Below, one piece after another: positions 58,343-64,000 of a stretch of DNA of 64,000 nt; within the stretch, counting starts at the first letter, position 1, and every line of letters starts with the position of its first letter. A program made the translations under genes and the position numbers. The notes beneath the pieces are model-generated. The model ran no database searches. It saw only the letters and a list, made by a program, of their open reading frames with translations, and was not told the origin of the DNA. The stretch comes from Kordiimonadales bacterium (lineage in GTDB: Bacteria > Pseudomonadota > Alphaproteobacteria > Sphingomonadales > Kordiimonadaceae), in assembly GCA_002401685.1 (NCBI GenBank), contig NVTU01000003.1, positions 53,365 through 117,364 on the forward strand, given 5' to 3'.

Positions 58343-58417
58343 GCCGCGCTTTCTGAGGCTGCGCTTCCTTAGGCCGCGCTTCTGGAGGCTGGCGTTTAAA
58401 CGGCTTGCGTTTGAAGC
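58343..58417. repeat. 15-bp imperfect tandem repeat, five copies
   Basis: Five consecutive 15-base units start 4 bases after the receiver stop: GCCGCGCTTTCTGAG, GCTGCGCTTCCTTAG, GCCGCGCTTCTGGAG, GCTGGCGTTTAAACG and GCTTGCGTTTGAAGC. The first three are close copies and the last two have drifted. In one frame an ATG at 58341 opens a 51-codon frame reading MPRFLRLRFLRPRFWRLAF at its start, stop at 58494-58496, so a small Arg/Phe-rich peptide is possible. Confidence 0.7.
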
Positions 58418-58814
58418 TGTGGGGAAGTCTTCAAGCGAATATTCTATATTAAAGATTAAATGCCTGTTGATGCTGCCGATTACGCTAATCCTGTAGGTAC
58501 CAAGATTAAGCTCATTGGCGTTGTCATAATGCAAAGTGCATGGTCGTTTTGCCGGTGGAGGTAACCTGGTTTTTAACGATCAAATAGGGACTGTCGGCCG
58601 CAGAGCCTGTGATGCCCCGTCGAGGGAGAAGTTATTCAACTGAAACTCAAACCTGCCGGTATCATTCCGGCGTTGCCCCAATGCGGATATTAGCAATGTG
58701 AATAGGTCTTTGAGTGAAGTACGCGCCATTGTGTAAGAAGTTATGCATAATATAGAACATTTTCAGTAACTCTCAGGGGATGGTTTGTTACTTGTTAGGA
58801 ATGCAACGCAGCCT

Positions 58815-58954
58815 ATGAAAAACCTAGGTGTTACGACGCAGGAAATCGATCGGGTTATTGAAGTAATTAAGGCCATTCCTGGCCAGCCCAACATGTTAGC
58901 CTAGATGCAACAATCGAAGCGGCATGCGCGGCGCGGCACGGGCAAGGGCACAAG
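58815..58954 (+). pseudogene. decayed fragment of a methyl-accepting chemotaxis protein
   Basis: The stretch 58815-58901 translates to TTQEIDRVIEVIKAIPGQPNMLA, shown here in part; it matches the signalling-tip motif of chemoreceptors (EIxxVIxxIxxIAxQTNLLALNATIEAA). It then meets a TAG at 58902-58904, but in the next frame, sharing base 58901, the reading continues LDATIEAACAARHGQG, which is the continuation of the tip. One base has been lost, so the gene is broken. Nothing of the ligand-binding, HAMP or methylation parts is seen on either side. It lies in a gene-poor gap of about 630 bases and overlaps nothing functional. Confidence 0.7.
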
Positions 58955-58971
58955 CTTAGGCGCTTTGGGGT

Positions 58972-59313
58972 TCAATTGGAGCTGCAACCAATACAATAGA
59001 GGCTGGTGGGATCGAACTCGAGCCGTTTCACCGCTATATCTTCCCCGCATTTTAGGCAATATCCGAATTCGTTTTCATCGAGGCGCTCGAAGGCTCCGCT
59101 TATGCGGAGCAGGGCTTGTTTTCTGCGCGCGGAAATGGCGTCCTCCATTGCCCGGGCTTGCATTGCATCCATGCGAGACAGCCGGCCAACCTTTTGCTGG
59201 TCAAGTTCCACGGTGCCGCGGTGTTCGCGCGCATCTTTTTCAAGTTCTAATAATTCCTGCCGCAGCGTGATTAGCTTTTCGCGCCAGAATTCTGATGTTT
59301 GGTCATTTGCCAA
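58972..59313 (-). CDS. DksA/TraR-type zinc-finger protein
   Basis: 113 residues: a predicted coiled-coil helix pair (about residues 8-75, rich in Glu/Lys/Arg/Leu) and a C4 zinc finger CLKCGEDIAVKRLEFDPTSLYCIGC (shown in part; Cys pairs CLKC and CIGC). DksA-like proteins bind the RNA polymerase secondary channel. The short coiled coil lacks the DksA-type acidic tip that I can recognise (it reads RMDAMQARAME), so this is a TraR/DksA-like relative rather than true DksA. The start is TTG at 59313, 11 bases after AAGG. It is on the same strand as the diiron protein gene, downstream of it. Confidence 0.82.
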   Translation of the reverse strand: MANDQTSEFWREKLITLRQELLELEKDAREHRGTVELDQQKVGRLSRMDAMQARAMEDAISARRKQALLRISGAFERLDENEFGYCLKCGEDIAVKRLEFDPTSLYCIGCSSN

Positions 59314-59374
59314 CGGTGTGCCTTGTTTCAGCTGTTACCTCAAAGAACCCTAGCGTGGTACGAAAACAAAAGCA

Positions 59375-59404
59375 AAAAGGCCACCGCTGGTAGGGTGGCC
59401 TTTT
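59375..59404 (-). terminator. terminator after the diiron ferritin-like protein gene
   Basis: AAAAGGCCACC (59375-59385) pairs perfectly with GGTGGCCTTTT (59394-59404) across an 8-base loop, 23 bases after the stop on the minus strand, and is followed on that strand by T-rich sequence. It lies between the diiron gene and the DksA/TraR-like gene. Confidence 0.85.
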
Positions 59405-59426
59405 CAGAATGTTGTTGCTGTAAGGG

Positions 59427-60506
59427 TTATTCGGCCGCGTCGCGCCCACTTTGAATAGTACTATCCACATAATGTTTGCGGTCATGTTCGTCAGCTACCG
59501 CCATGTCGTTCGCTTGCATTGCATCGATATCGATGTTTCCAAATCCGAGGATGCCCATTTTTCCGTAAGCACCTTGAATTTTATCGCCCCACAGTCCGAT
59601 GTCTTTTACAATCGGAACAATGCGGCTGAAGAGGTTGGTGCGGAACATTTGCATGCCTTGGCTGTTTTCAACAAATTCATCGCATTCTTTTAGTGGGTAG
59701 CCGAGTGTTTCCCATACCTCAGTGCTCTTAAAGCGGTCCCTCATAAGGTAGCAGGCCTCGATCAAAAACTCTTCGCGTTCGTTCCGTTCCTGCTGGGTAA
59801 GTTCAGGGTAATATTGGCGAAGTGCGATACGGCCAAAAGCTACGTGGCGTGCTTCATCCTGCATAACATAAGCGTTGGCTGCTGCGGCTAGTGGGTCTTT
59901 GGCGTGGTCTCGAATGTTGGCAAAAGCGGCGAGCGCCAGCCCCTCGATGACAACTTGCATGCCGAGGTATGTCATATCCCAGCGGCCATCGCTCAATACC
60001 TGATCGAGCAAAGTTTTAAGAGGCTGAGTAATGGGGTAAGCAACGCCAATTTTCTCAACTAGCTTTTTGTATGTCTCGACGTGGCGGGCTTCGTCCATAA
60101 CTTGTGTCGATGCATAGAACTTTGCTTCCATGTCAGGAACGTTTTGCACAATCTTTGCTGTACAAATAAGCGCCCCTTGTTCGCCGTGCAGGAACTGCGA
60201 GTTTGCCCAGGCGGCTTGGTGCCTGACGGCTTCCCCTTGCTCTTTCTTTGACATTTTCATGAAGAAATCGGCACCGTAAAGAGGGAAGAGCTCTATCGGC
60301 AGGCCTAGCGGATTGTCGGGGTCCATCTCGTGAGACCAATCAAGACGTTCATCTGTATCCCACTGCGCGGACTTGCCTTTTCCGTACAGGCTAAGCAAGT
60401 CTTTACGGTCATCACTATAGTTCCACTCAAAGAGCGTGTCGTAACTTTGTGGAACGCTCCAATGCGAATCTTCCATAGCTCGTGCGTAGAGTGGATCCAG
60501 TGCCAT
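59427..60506 (-). CDS. diiron ferritin-like protein, R2/AurF-like, function unknown
   Basis: From ATG 60506, preceded by GGGAG, the product has 359 residues. Two carboxylate-bridged diiron half-sites are visible: EQGALICTAKIV with TQVMDEARHVETY, and IEGLALAAFANI with YVMQDEARHVAFG. Each has Glu ... Glu-x-x-His, the pattern of ferritin-like R2, bacterial multicomponent oxygenase and AurF-type N-oxygenase enzymes. The sequence is shorter than R2 of ribonucleotide reductase and lacks a recognisable radical Tyr context. Known relatives in actinobacteria and alphaproteobacteria are uncharacterised as far as I know. A longer frame to 60647 would add 47 residues of low-quality sequence and is rejected. 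Confidence 0.8.
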   Translation of the reverse strand: MALDPLYARAMEDSHWSVPQSYDTLFEWNYSDDRKDLLSLYGKGKSAQWDTDERLDWSHEMDPDNPLGLPIELFPLYGADFFMKMSKKEQGEAVRHQAAWANSQFLHGEQGALICTAKIVQNVPDMEAKFYASTQVMDEARHVETYKKLVEKIGVAYPITQPLKTLLDQVLSDGRWDMTYLGMQVVIEGLALAAFANIRDHAKDPLAAAANAYVMQDEARHVAFGRIALRQYYPELTQQERNEREEFLIEACYLMRDRFKSTEVWETLGYPLKECDEFVENSQGMQMFRTNLFSRIVPIVKDIGLWGDKIQGAYGKMGILGFGNIDIDAMQANDMAVADEHDRKHYVDSTIQSGRDAAE

Positions 60507-60613
60507 TGTGGTCTCCCTGCTAGGTGGTCTTATTAGTCGAGGAATTACCCTACAGGAAATCGTACGCGTGTAAATGATAAAAATATCAATAAGGAGTCTG
60601 TCAGATACTAGGA

Positions 60614-60646
60614 TGGAAAACAGCCGCAAAATGCGACTGTTTTCCA
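60614..60646 (-). terminator. terminator after the TorF-type porin gene
   Basis: TGGAAAACAG (60614-60623) pairs with CTGTTTTCCA (60637-60646) across a 13-base loop, 23 bases after the porin stop on the minus strand. Confidence 0.65.
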
Positions 60647-60668
60647 CTGTTTAATAATGTTGTAGAGT

Positions 60669-61367
60669 TTAGAAGGAGACGCTAATGCCGCCTACAACTG
60701 CACCTTTGCCGATGCCGCTACGGTTGGTATCAACGTAGCCTACGCTCAGGGTTGCGGCCTTAAAAGAATATTCGGCCATGATGGACCAGTCGATTTTATC
60801 GTCACCAAAGGCACCATCTTCAAAGCCGGCGTGTAGGGACAAGGCTAGGTTTTCAGCAACACCGAAGGATACGTCTGAGAAGAAATAGATGTTATCTGTA
60901 TTGGCTGCATTATCTTGCGTTGGCACGTACGCAACGCCGAAACCTGCGGAGTAATCCTCGTTCTCGTAGCCAAAGCCTGCGCTGATTTCGTAATAATCAA
61001 GATCATTACCGCCAGCAAAAAGATATGCAGTGCCGCCAATATTCGCTGACCAGCCGCCGCCGAGGTCGAAGCCGTAACTGCCGTAAAGGTCAATTTCGGT
61101 ATCGGCGCCGGTTACTGAATTTGACAGGCTTGAGGCCCAGGCGCCGACCGTAAAGCCGCCAGCTGAAGCTTCAACGCTGCCTTGCGCTGCAGGGTCAAAA
61201 TCTGAAAGCGATAGACCACGGAACCGGTATTCAGAAACACCGGTAATGTTAAAGCTGACATCGATTTCTGAGAGGCCATCGGAGTCTTGTGCCGAGACTG
61301 AAGGGGCCGCCAGTGCCATTGCGCCAAGGAGCGTCGCGCTAGCAATTGTTTTACTTAAAAAAATCAT
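60669..61367 (-). CDS. TorF-type putative porin
   Basis: From ATG 61367 the product has 232 residues. The signal peptide ends SVSAQ (about residue 27), and then comes the family opening, DVSFNITGVSEYRFRGLSLSD (shown in part), with the YRFRG(L/I)S motif that marks TorF-family outer membrane proteins. The barrel strands alternate, and the end, GKGAVVGGISVSF, has the terminal Phe. Function is inferred as a small porin. It lies downstream of amtB in the same direction, separated by a long hairpin, so it may be co-expressed under nitrogen stress. Confidence 0.85.
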   Translation of the reverse strand: MIFLSKTIASATLLGAMALAAPSVSAQDSDGLSEIDVSFNITGVSEYRFRGLSLSDFDPAAQGSVEASAGGFTVGAWASSLSNSVTGADTEIDLYGSYGFDLGGGWSANIGGTAYLFAGGNDLDYYEISAGFGYENEDYSAGFGVAYVPTQDNAANTDNIYFFSDVSFGVAENLALSLHAGFEDGAFGDDKIDWSIMAEYSFKAATLSVGYVDTNRSGIGKGAVVGGISVSF

Positions 61368-61390
61368 GGAATACTTCCCTAATGTGAGAT

Positions 61391-61416
61391 GCGGTCCTTC
61401 GCCCAAGAAGGACCGC
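61391..61416 (-). terminator. hairpin between amtB and the TorF-type porin gene
   Basis: GCGGTCCTTC (61391-61400) pairs perfectly with GAAGGACCGC (61407-61416) across a 6-base loop. There is no clear T run, so it may be partial termination or a processing site. Confidence 0.55.
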
Positions 61417-61457
61417 TTATATTTGGTATGATGTATGTGGCTGACCCAGCCCGTGGC

Positions 61458-62786
61458 TTAGAATTTTTGAGAACCTTTGCCGAATTCTGGATAGGCTTCC
61501 ATGCCTAGTTCAGCGAGATCAGAGCCGCGCTCTTCTTCTTCTGGATCAAGGCGAATGCCGACGGTGTATTTCAGAGCCGACCATGCAACTGCGCTTGAGC
61601 CAACAACGAAGGCGCCAATTGCTAAGACGCCAGTGAGCTGCGTACCGAATGTTGCGTCCGAGTTGGTAAGAGGAACAGCAAGCGTTCCCCAGATGCCGCA
61701 AACAAGGTGCACGGAGATTGCGCCGACAACATCATCGATTTTCAATTTGTCGAGCAGCGGAATTGCAAACACAACAAGCACGCCGCCCACAGCGCCGATT
61801 AAGGTCGCTTCGAGCGGTAGGGGGGTGAGCGGCTCCGCTGTAATCGAAACCAGCCCTGCGAGTGCTCCGTTAAGCGCCATAGACAGATCAACCTTCTTGT
61901 ACAGGAGCTTTGTAGTCAGTACTGCGGCTACGGTGCCGCCTGCGGCAGCCATATTGGTATTAACGAAGATATTGGAAACTGAGACGGCGTCGCTGATTGT
62001 TCCTAAGGCAAGCTGTGACGCGCCGTTGAAGCCAAACCACCCAACCCATAGGATGAACGTGCCGAGAGTGGCAAGGGGCATGCTGGACCCTGGCATTGGC
62101 TTGATGCGACCGCCAACGTAGCGGCCAAGGCGCGGACCTAAGATAAGCGCGCCTACCAAGGCTGCCCAGCCACCCGTTGAGTGCACAAGGGTTGAACCGG
62201 CAAAATCCTGAAAGCCTGCTTCCTGAAGCCAACCGCCGCCCCATTTCCATGCGCCTTGAATTGGGTAAATAACGCCTGAAAGGATGACGGTGAAAATGAG
62301 GAAAGGGAACAGCTTGACCCGTTCAGCAACGGTGCCAGACACGATAGAGGCAGTAGTCGCCACAAAAACCATCTGGAAGAAAAAGTCGGATCCTGCTGTG
62401 TAACCAGAGGCGCTAATTTCTGCGCCGTCTTTGAGAGCAGCCGCATCGTCTGGGGCCCAGAGAGAGAAGAATTCGCCGTAATAGCCACCGTCAACGCCGG
62501 AATACATCAGGTTATAGCCCATCAGCATCCACATGATGCAGGCAATACCGTAAAGCGCGATGTTTTTAACGCAAATTTCTGCCACGTTCTTGGACCGTAC
62601 AAGGCCAGCTTCTAGCATGGCAAAACCAGCGGCCATCCACATTACCAGGAATCCGCCAATGAGAAATAGCAGTGTATTGAAGATATAGCTGGCATCCACG
62701 CTAGGCGCAGCCATGGCTGGCGTGGCGAACATAACAGCGCCAAGTAATGAAAAAATCAGTTTTTTGTTTAAAAATCTCTGAAGCAT
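61458..62786 (-). CDS. amtB: ammonium transporter
   Basis: Inner-membrane ammonium channel. The 442-residue product has a signal-like N-terminus (MLQRFLNKKLIFSLLGAVMFATPAMA), then eleven membrane segments, and the Amt signatures: GGWAALVGALILGPRLGR, WVGWFGFNGAS, and the central channel His of HSTGG (first) and the second His in VHLVCGIWGTLAV. The C-terminal tail has the GMEAYPEF motif for GlnK binding. Eight bases downstream of glnK, so it is coupled with it. Confidence 0.96.
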   Translation of the reverse strand: MLQRFLNKKLIFSLLGAVMFATPAMAAPSVDASYIFNTLLFLIGGFLVMWMAAGFAMLEAGLVRSKNVAEICVKNIALYGIACIMWMLMGYNLMYSGVDGGYYGEFFSLWAPDDAAALKDGAEISASGYTAGSDFFFQMVFVATTASIVSGTVAERVKLFPFLIFTVILSGVIYPIQGAWKWGGGWLQEAGFQDFAGSTLVHSTGGWAALVGALILGPRLGRYVGGRIKPMPGSSMPLATLGTFILWVGWFGFNGASQLALGTISDAVSVSNIFVNTNMAAAGGTVAAVLTTKLLYKKVDLSMALNGALAGLVSITAEPLTPLPLEATLIGAVGGVLVVFAIPLLDKLKIDDVVGAISVHLVCGIWGTLAVPLTNSDATFGTQLTGVLAIGAFVVGSSAVAWSALKYTVGIRLDPEEEERGSDLAELGMEAYPEFGKGSQKF

Positions 62787-62794
62787 TTTTTTTC

Positions 62795-63133
62795 CTAAAG
62801 CGCTATAGCGCCGGCTTCGCCGGTGCGGATACGAACAACCTGCACGAGGTCGAATACGAAAAGTTTGCCGTCGCCGATTTGGCCGGTATGGGCAGTATGT
62901 TGGATTACTTCGATCACTTGCTCCGTGGCTGAAGCTTCAATGGCGATCTCGAGTTTGACCTTTGGATGGAAATGAACTTCATATTCCGCGCCCCGGTAAA
63001 TTTCTTTTTGGCCTCTTTGGCGCCCGTATCCTTGTACTTCCGTAACGGTGATGCCGTTGATGCCAATTTCTGCCAATGCGTCCCTAACCGGATCCAAGCG
63101 ATGCGGTTTGATTACTGCGATCAGATATTTCAT
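62795..63133 (-). CDS. glnK: PII signalling protein GlnK/GlnB
   Basis: Signals carbon and nitrogen status to AmtB, NtrB and others. From ATG 63133 the product has 112 residues: MKYLIAVIKPHRLDPVRDAL opening, T-loop GYGRQRGQKEIYRGAEYEVHF with Tyr51 for uridylylation, and B-loop TGQIGDGKLFVFDL with C-loop VRIRTGEAG. A longer frame begins at 63244 but adds residues unlike PII, so it is rejected. It is directly upstream of amtB and has a sigma-54 promoter, the usual arrangement for GlnK rather than GlnB. Confidence 0.96.
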   Translation of the reverse strand: MKYLIAVIKPHRLDPVRDALAEIGINGITVTEVQGYGRQRGQKEIYRGAEYEVHFHPKVKLEIAIEASATEQVIEVIQHTAHTGQIGDGKLFVFDLVQVVRIRTGEAGAIAL

Positions 63134-63170
63134 TGCTGCCTCCCTAGCTGCGTTGATGTGCACTCTTAAA

Positions 63171-63186
63171 AGCAGAATGCGTGCCA
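63171..63186 (-). promoter_or_regulatory. sigma-54 promoter of glnK-amtB
   Basis: On the minus strand TGGCACGCATTCTGCT fits the sigma-54 consensus TGGCAC-N5-TTGCW with one mismatch and the right GG-N10-GC spacing. It lies about 38-53 bases upstream of the glnK start. NtrC from this window is the likely activator. Confidence 0.8.
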
Positions 63187-63204
63187 GAAGAAAAATATGC
63201 GTAA

Positions 63205-63220
63205 ATACAATGGGTTGTAT
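63205..63220. promoter_or_regulatory. palindrome upstream of the sigma-54 promoter
   Basis: ATACAATGGGTTGTAT is a perfect 6-4-6 inverted repeat, about 18 bases upstream of the sigma-54 element. It may be an activator site or another regulator's site; it is not a close match to the classical NtrC consensus. Confidence 0.45.
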
Positions 63221-63386
63221 AGAATGTGTTGCATAATTCGACATTTTTTTGTTTAAAAAATAATCACTGTATAAAACTTAAGCATATGGTCTCTCTTTGG
63301 TCTCTGAGCCGAAACATCATTCGTCGCTGAGTTATGGGCGTGCTAACTCCCGCAGTGCGGAGGTCATTGAAAAGGAAGCGTTTAAA

Positions 63387-63965
63387 ATGATGACAATATA
63401 CGGTGACGTTGTTTCTGGTAATTGCCTAAAGGTCCAATATGTGGCCGATCTACTGCATATCCCTTACCGTTGGCAGCATGTTGATGTAGTGGGTGGTGGC
63501 GCTCGGGCCTCGGATTTTAAAGCGCTAAACCCTGCAGGGCAGGTTCCTGCCATTGTATTTCCTGATGGGCGCGTGCTCTCACAGTCGAATGCGATCATGC
63601 GGTATCTGGCGCAGGACAGTCCTCTGATACCCGAAGATCCGTGGCTTTATGCGAAAATGGATGAATGGCTTTTCTGGGAGCAATATAGCCACGAGACGGC
63701 AATAGCCGTGCTGCGGTTCCGGATGAAATTTCAAAATCAGAAAATCGGAGAAAGAGATCCGTTGCTGGTAAAGAAGGGCGAGAAAGCGCTCGGCTTGATG
63801 GAGGTGCACTTGGTAAAGCAGGGCTGGTTTGTCGGCGACGTGCTTAGTCTGGCGGACGTAGCGCTTTATGCCTACACCCAGTTTGCGCCCGAGGCAGGCT
63901 TTGAACTTGACGCGTATCCTGCGATCGGGGCGTGGTTGGAGCGTGTTTCAGGCCGAATTATATAA
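63387..63965 (+). CDS. glutathione S-transferase family protein
   Basis: From ATG 63387 (or 63390) with AAGGAAG about 8 bases upstream, the product has 192 residues. The N-terminal glutathione domain shows IYGDVVSGNCLKVQYVADLL, LNPAGQVPAIVFPDGRVLSQSNAIMRYLA with the Glu/Gln-Ser pair in place (SQSNAI), and the C-terminal helical domain ends near the window's right edge. Divergent from glnK by a 250-base gap. Substrate unknown. The stretch after it to 64000 is AT-rich with no gene. Confidence 0.86.
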   Translation: MMTIYGDVVSGNCLKVQYVADLLHIPYRWQHVDVVGGGARASDFKALNPAGQVPAIVFPDGRVLSQSNAIMRYLAQDSPLIPEDPWLYAKMDEWLFWEQYSHETAIAVLRFRMKFQNQKIGERDPLLVKKGEKALGLMEVHLVKQGWFVGDVLSLADVALYAYTQFAPEAGFELDAYPAIGAWLERVSGRII

Positions 63966-64000
63966 AAAATCATGTGAAAACAAAAAAAATAGCCGAGATA

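Larger units (their letters stand above)
58340..58971. other. gene-poor gap with repeat and chemoreceptor remnant
   Basis: About 630 bases between the receiver gene and the DksA/TraR-type gene. It holds the 15-bp tandem repeat (58343-58417), a possible 51-codon frame over it, and the chemoreceptor remnant (58815-58954). Nothing else in 58500-58810 looks coding; the stretch looks like decayed sequence. Confidence 0.6.

Noticed and set aside
58905..59270. 121-residue open frame on the plus strand over the DksA/TraR-like gene
   Set aside because: It overlaps a recognised zinc-finger gene on the other strand and has no recognisable content after the chemoreceptor remnant.
60507..60647. Longer N-terminus for the diiron protein
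   Set aside because: The added residues lack any domain or signal, and a good ribosome binding site lies directly before the ATG at 60506.

Overview
The window is a chromosomal stretch from an alphaproteobacterium with roughly even base composition. The signs are: pyruvate dehydrogenase E1 beta carrying its own lipoyl domain, a fused ispDF, the order dusB-ntrB-ntrC-ntrY-ntrX-trkA-trkH-hfq-hflX with mazG convergent, GTG/TTG starts in several genes, and many TonB/OmpW/TorF-type outer membrane proteins. A marine Kordiimonadales-like or related lineage is my guess from gene content, not a firm assignment. I saw no rRNA, tRNA, CRISPR array, complete insertion sequence or prophage.

Layout. 1-16 kb is core metabolism: a PpiD-type foldase cut by the left edge (minus strand), tpiA, secG, pyrG, a secreted protein of unknown function, an M20 peptidase, eno, an FtsB-like protein, then the pyruvate dehydrogenase block pdhA-pdhB-pdhC-(cupin)-lpdA-(DUF4287/DUF5655 protein)-lipA. 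15.7-21.4 kb holds two tandem DUF3667 membrane proteins, a RatA/COQ10-type START protein, a CinA-C/PncC amidase, a DUF4399 protein, a small cupin, pgpA and ispDF. 21.5-34.5 kb is the conserved nitrogen-regulation, potassium-uptake and RNA-chaperone block. 34.5-39 kb is an accessory stretch: a glycerophosphodiester phosphodiesterase, a MobA-like nucleotidyltransferase and a 732-residue protein that joins a TauD-type Fe(II)/2-oxoglutarate oxygenase, TPR-like repeats and an ATP-grasp ligase.

39.2-56 kb is a catabolic island: acyl-CoA synthetase, AraC-type regulator, acyl-CoA dehydrogenase, glutathione transferase, second acyl-CoA dehydrogenase, carboxyltransferase, enoyl-CoA hydratase, biotin carboxylase/BCCP and an AtuA-family protein, facing a second acyl-CoA synthetase and a TonB-dependent receptor with a divergent TetR regulator. 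The gene set matches the logic of the acyclic terpene (citronellol/geraniol, atu) or leucine (liu) pathways: activate, dehydrogenate, carboxylate at the gamma-methyl carbon, hydrate. Several parts of the known atu set are absent and others are added, so the true substrate is open. Two palindromic sites lie between the receptor and the TetR gene.

56-64 kb has an OmpW protein, a receiver-HPt protein divergent from a single-domain receiver, a 15-bp tandem repeat, a decayed chemoreceptor fragment, a DksA/TraR-type zinc-finger protein, an unusual diiron ferritin-like protein, a TorF-type porin, and glnK-amtB preceded by a recognisable sigma-54 promoter, which links this end of the window to the ntrBC genes at 22-25 kb. 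The window ends with a glutathione transferase.
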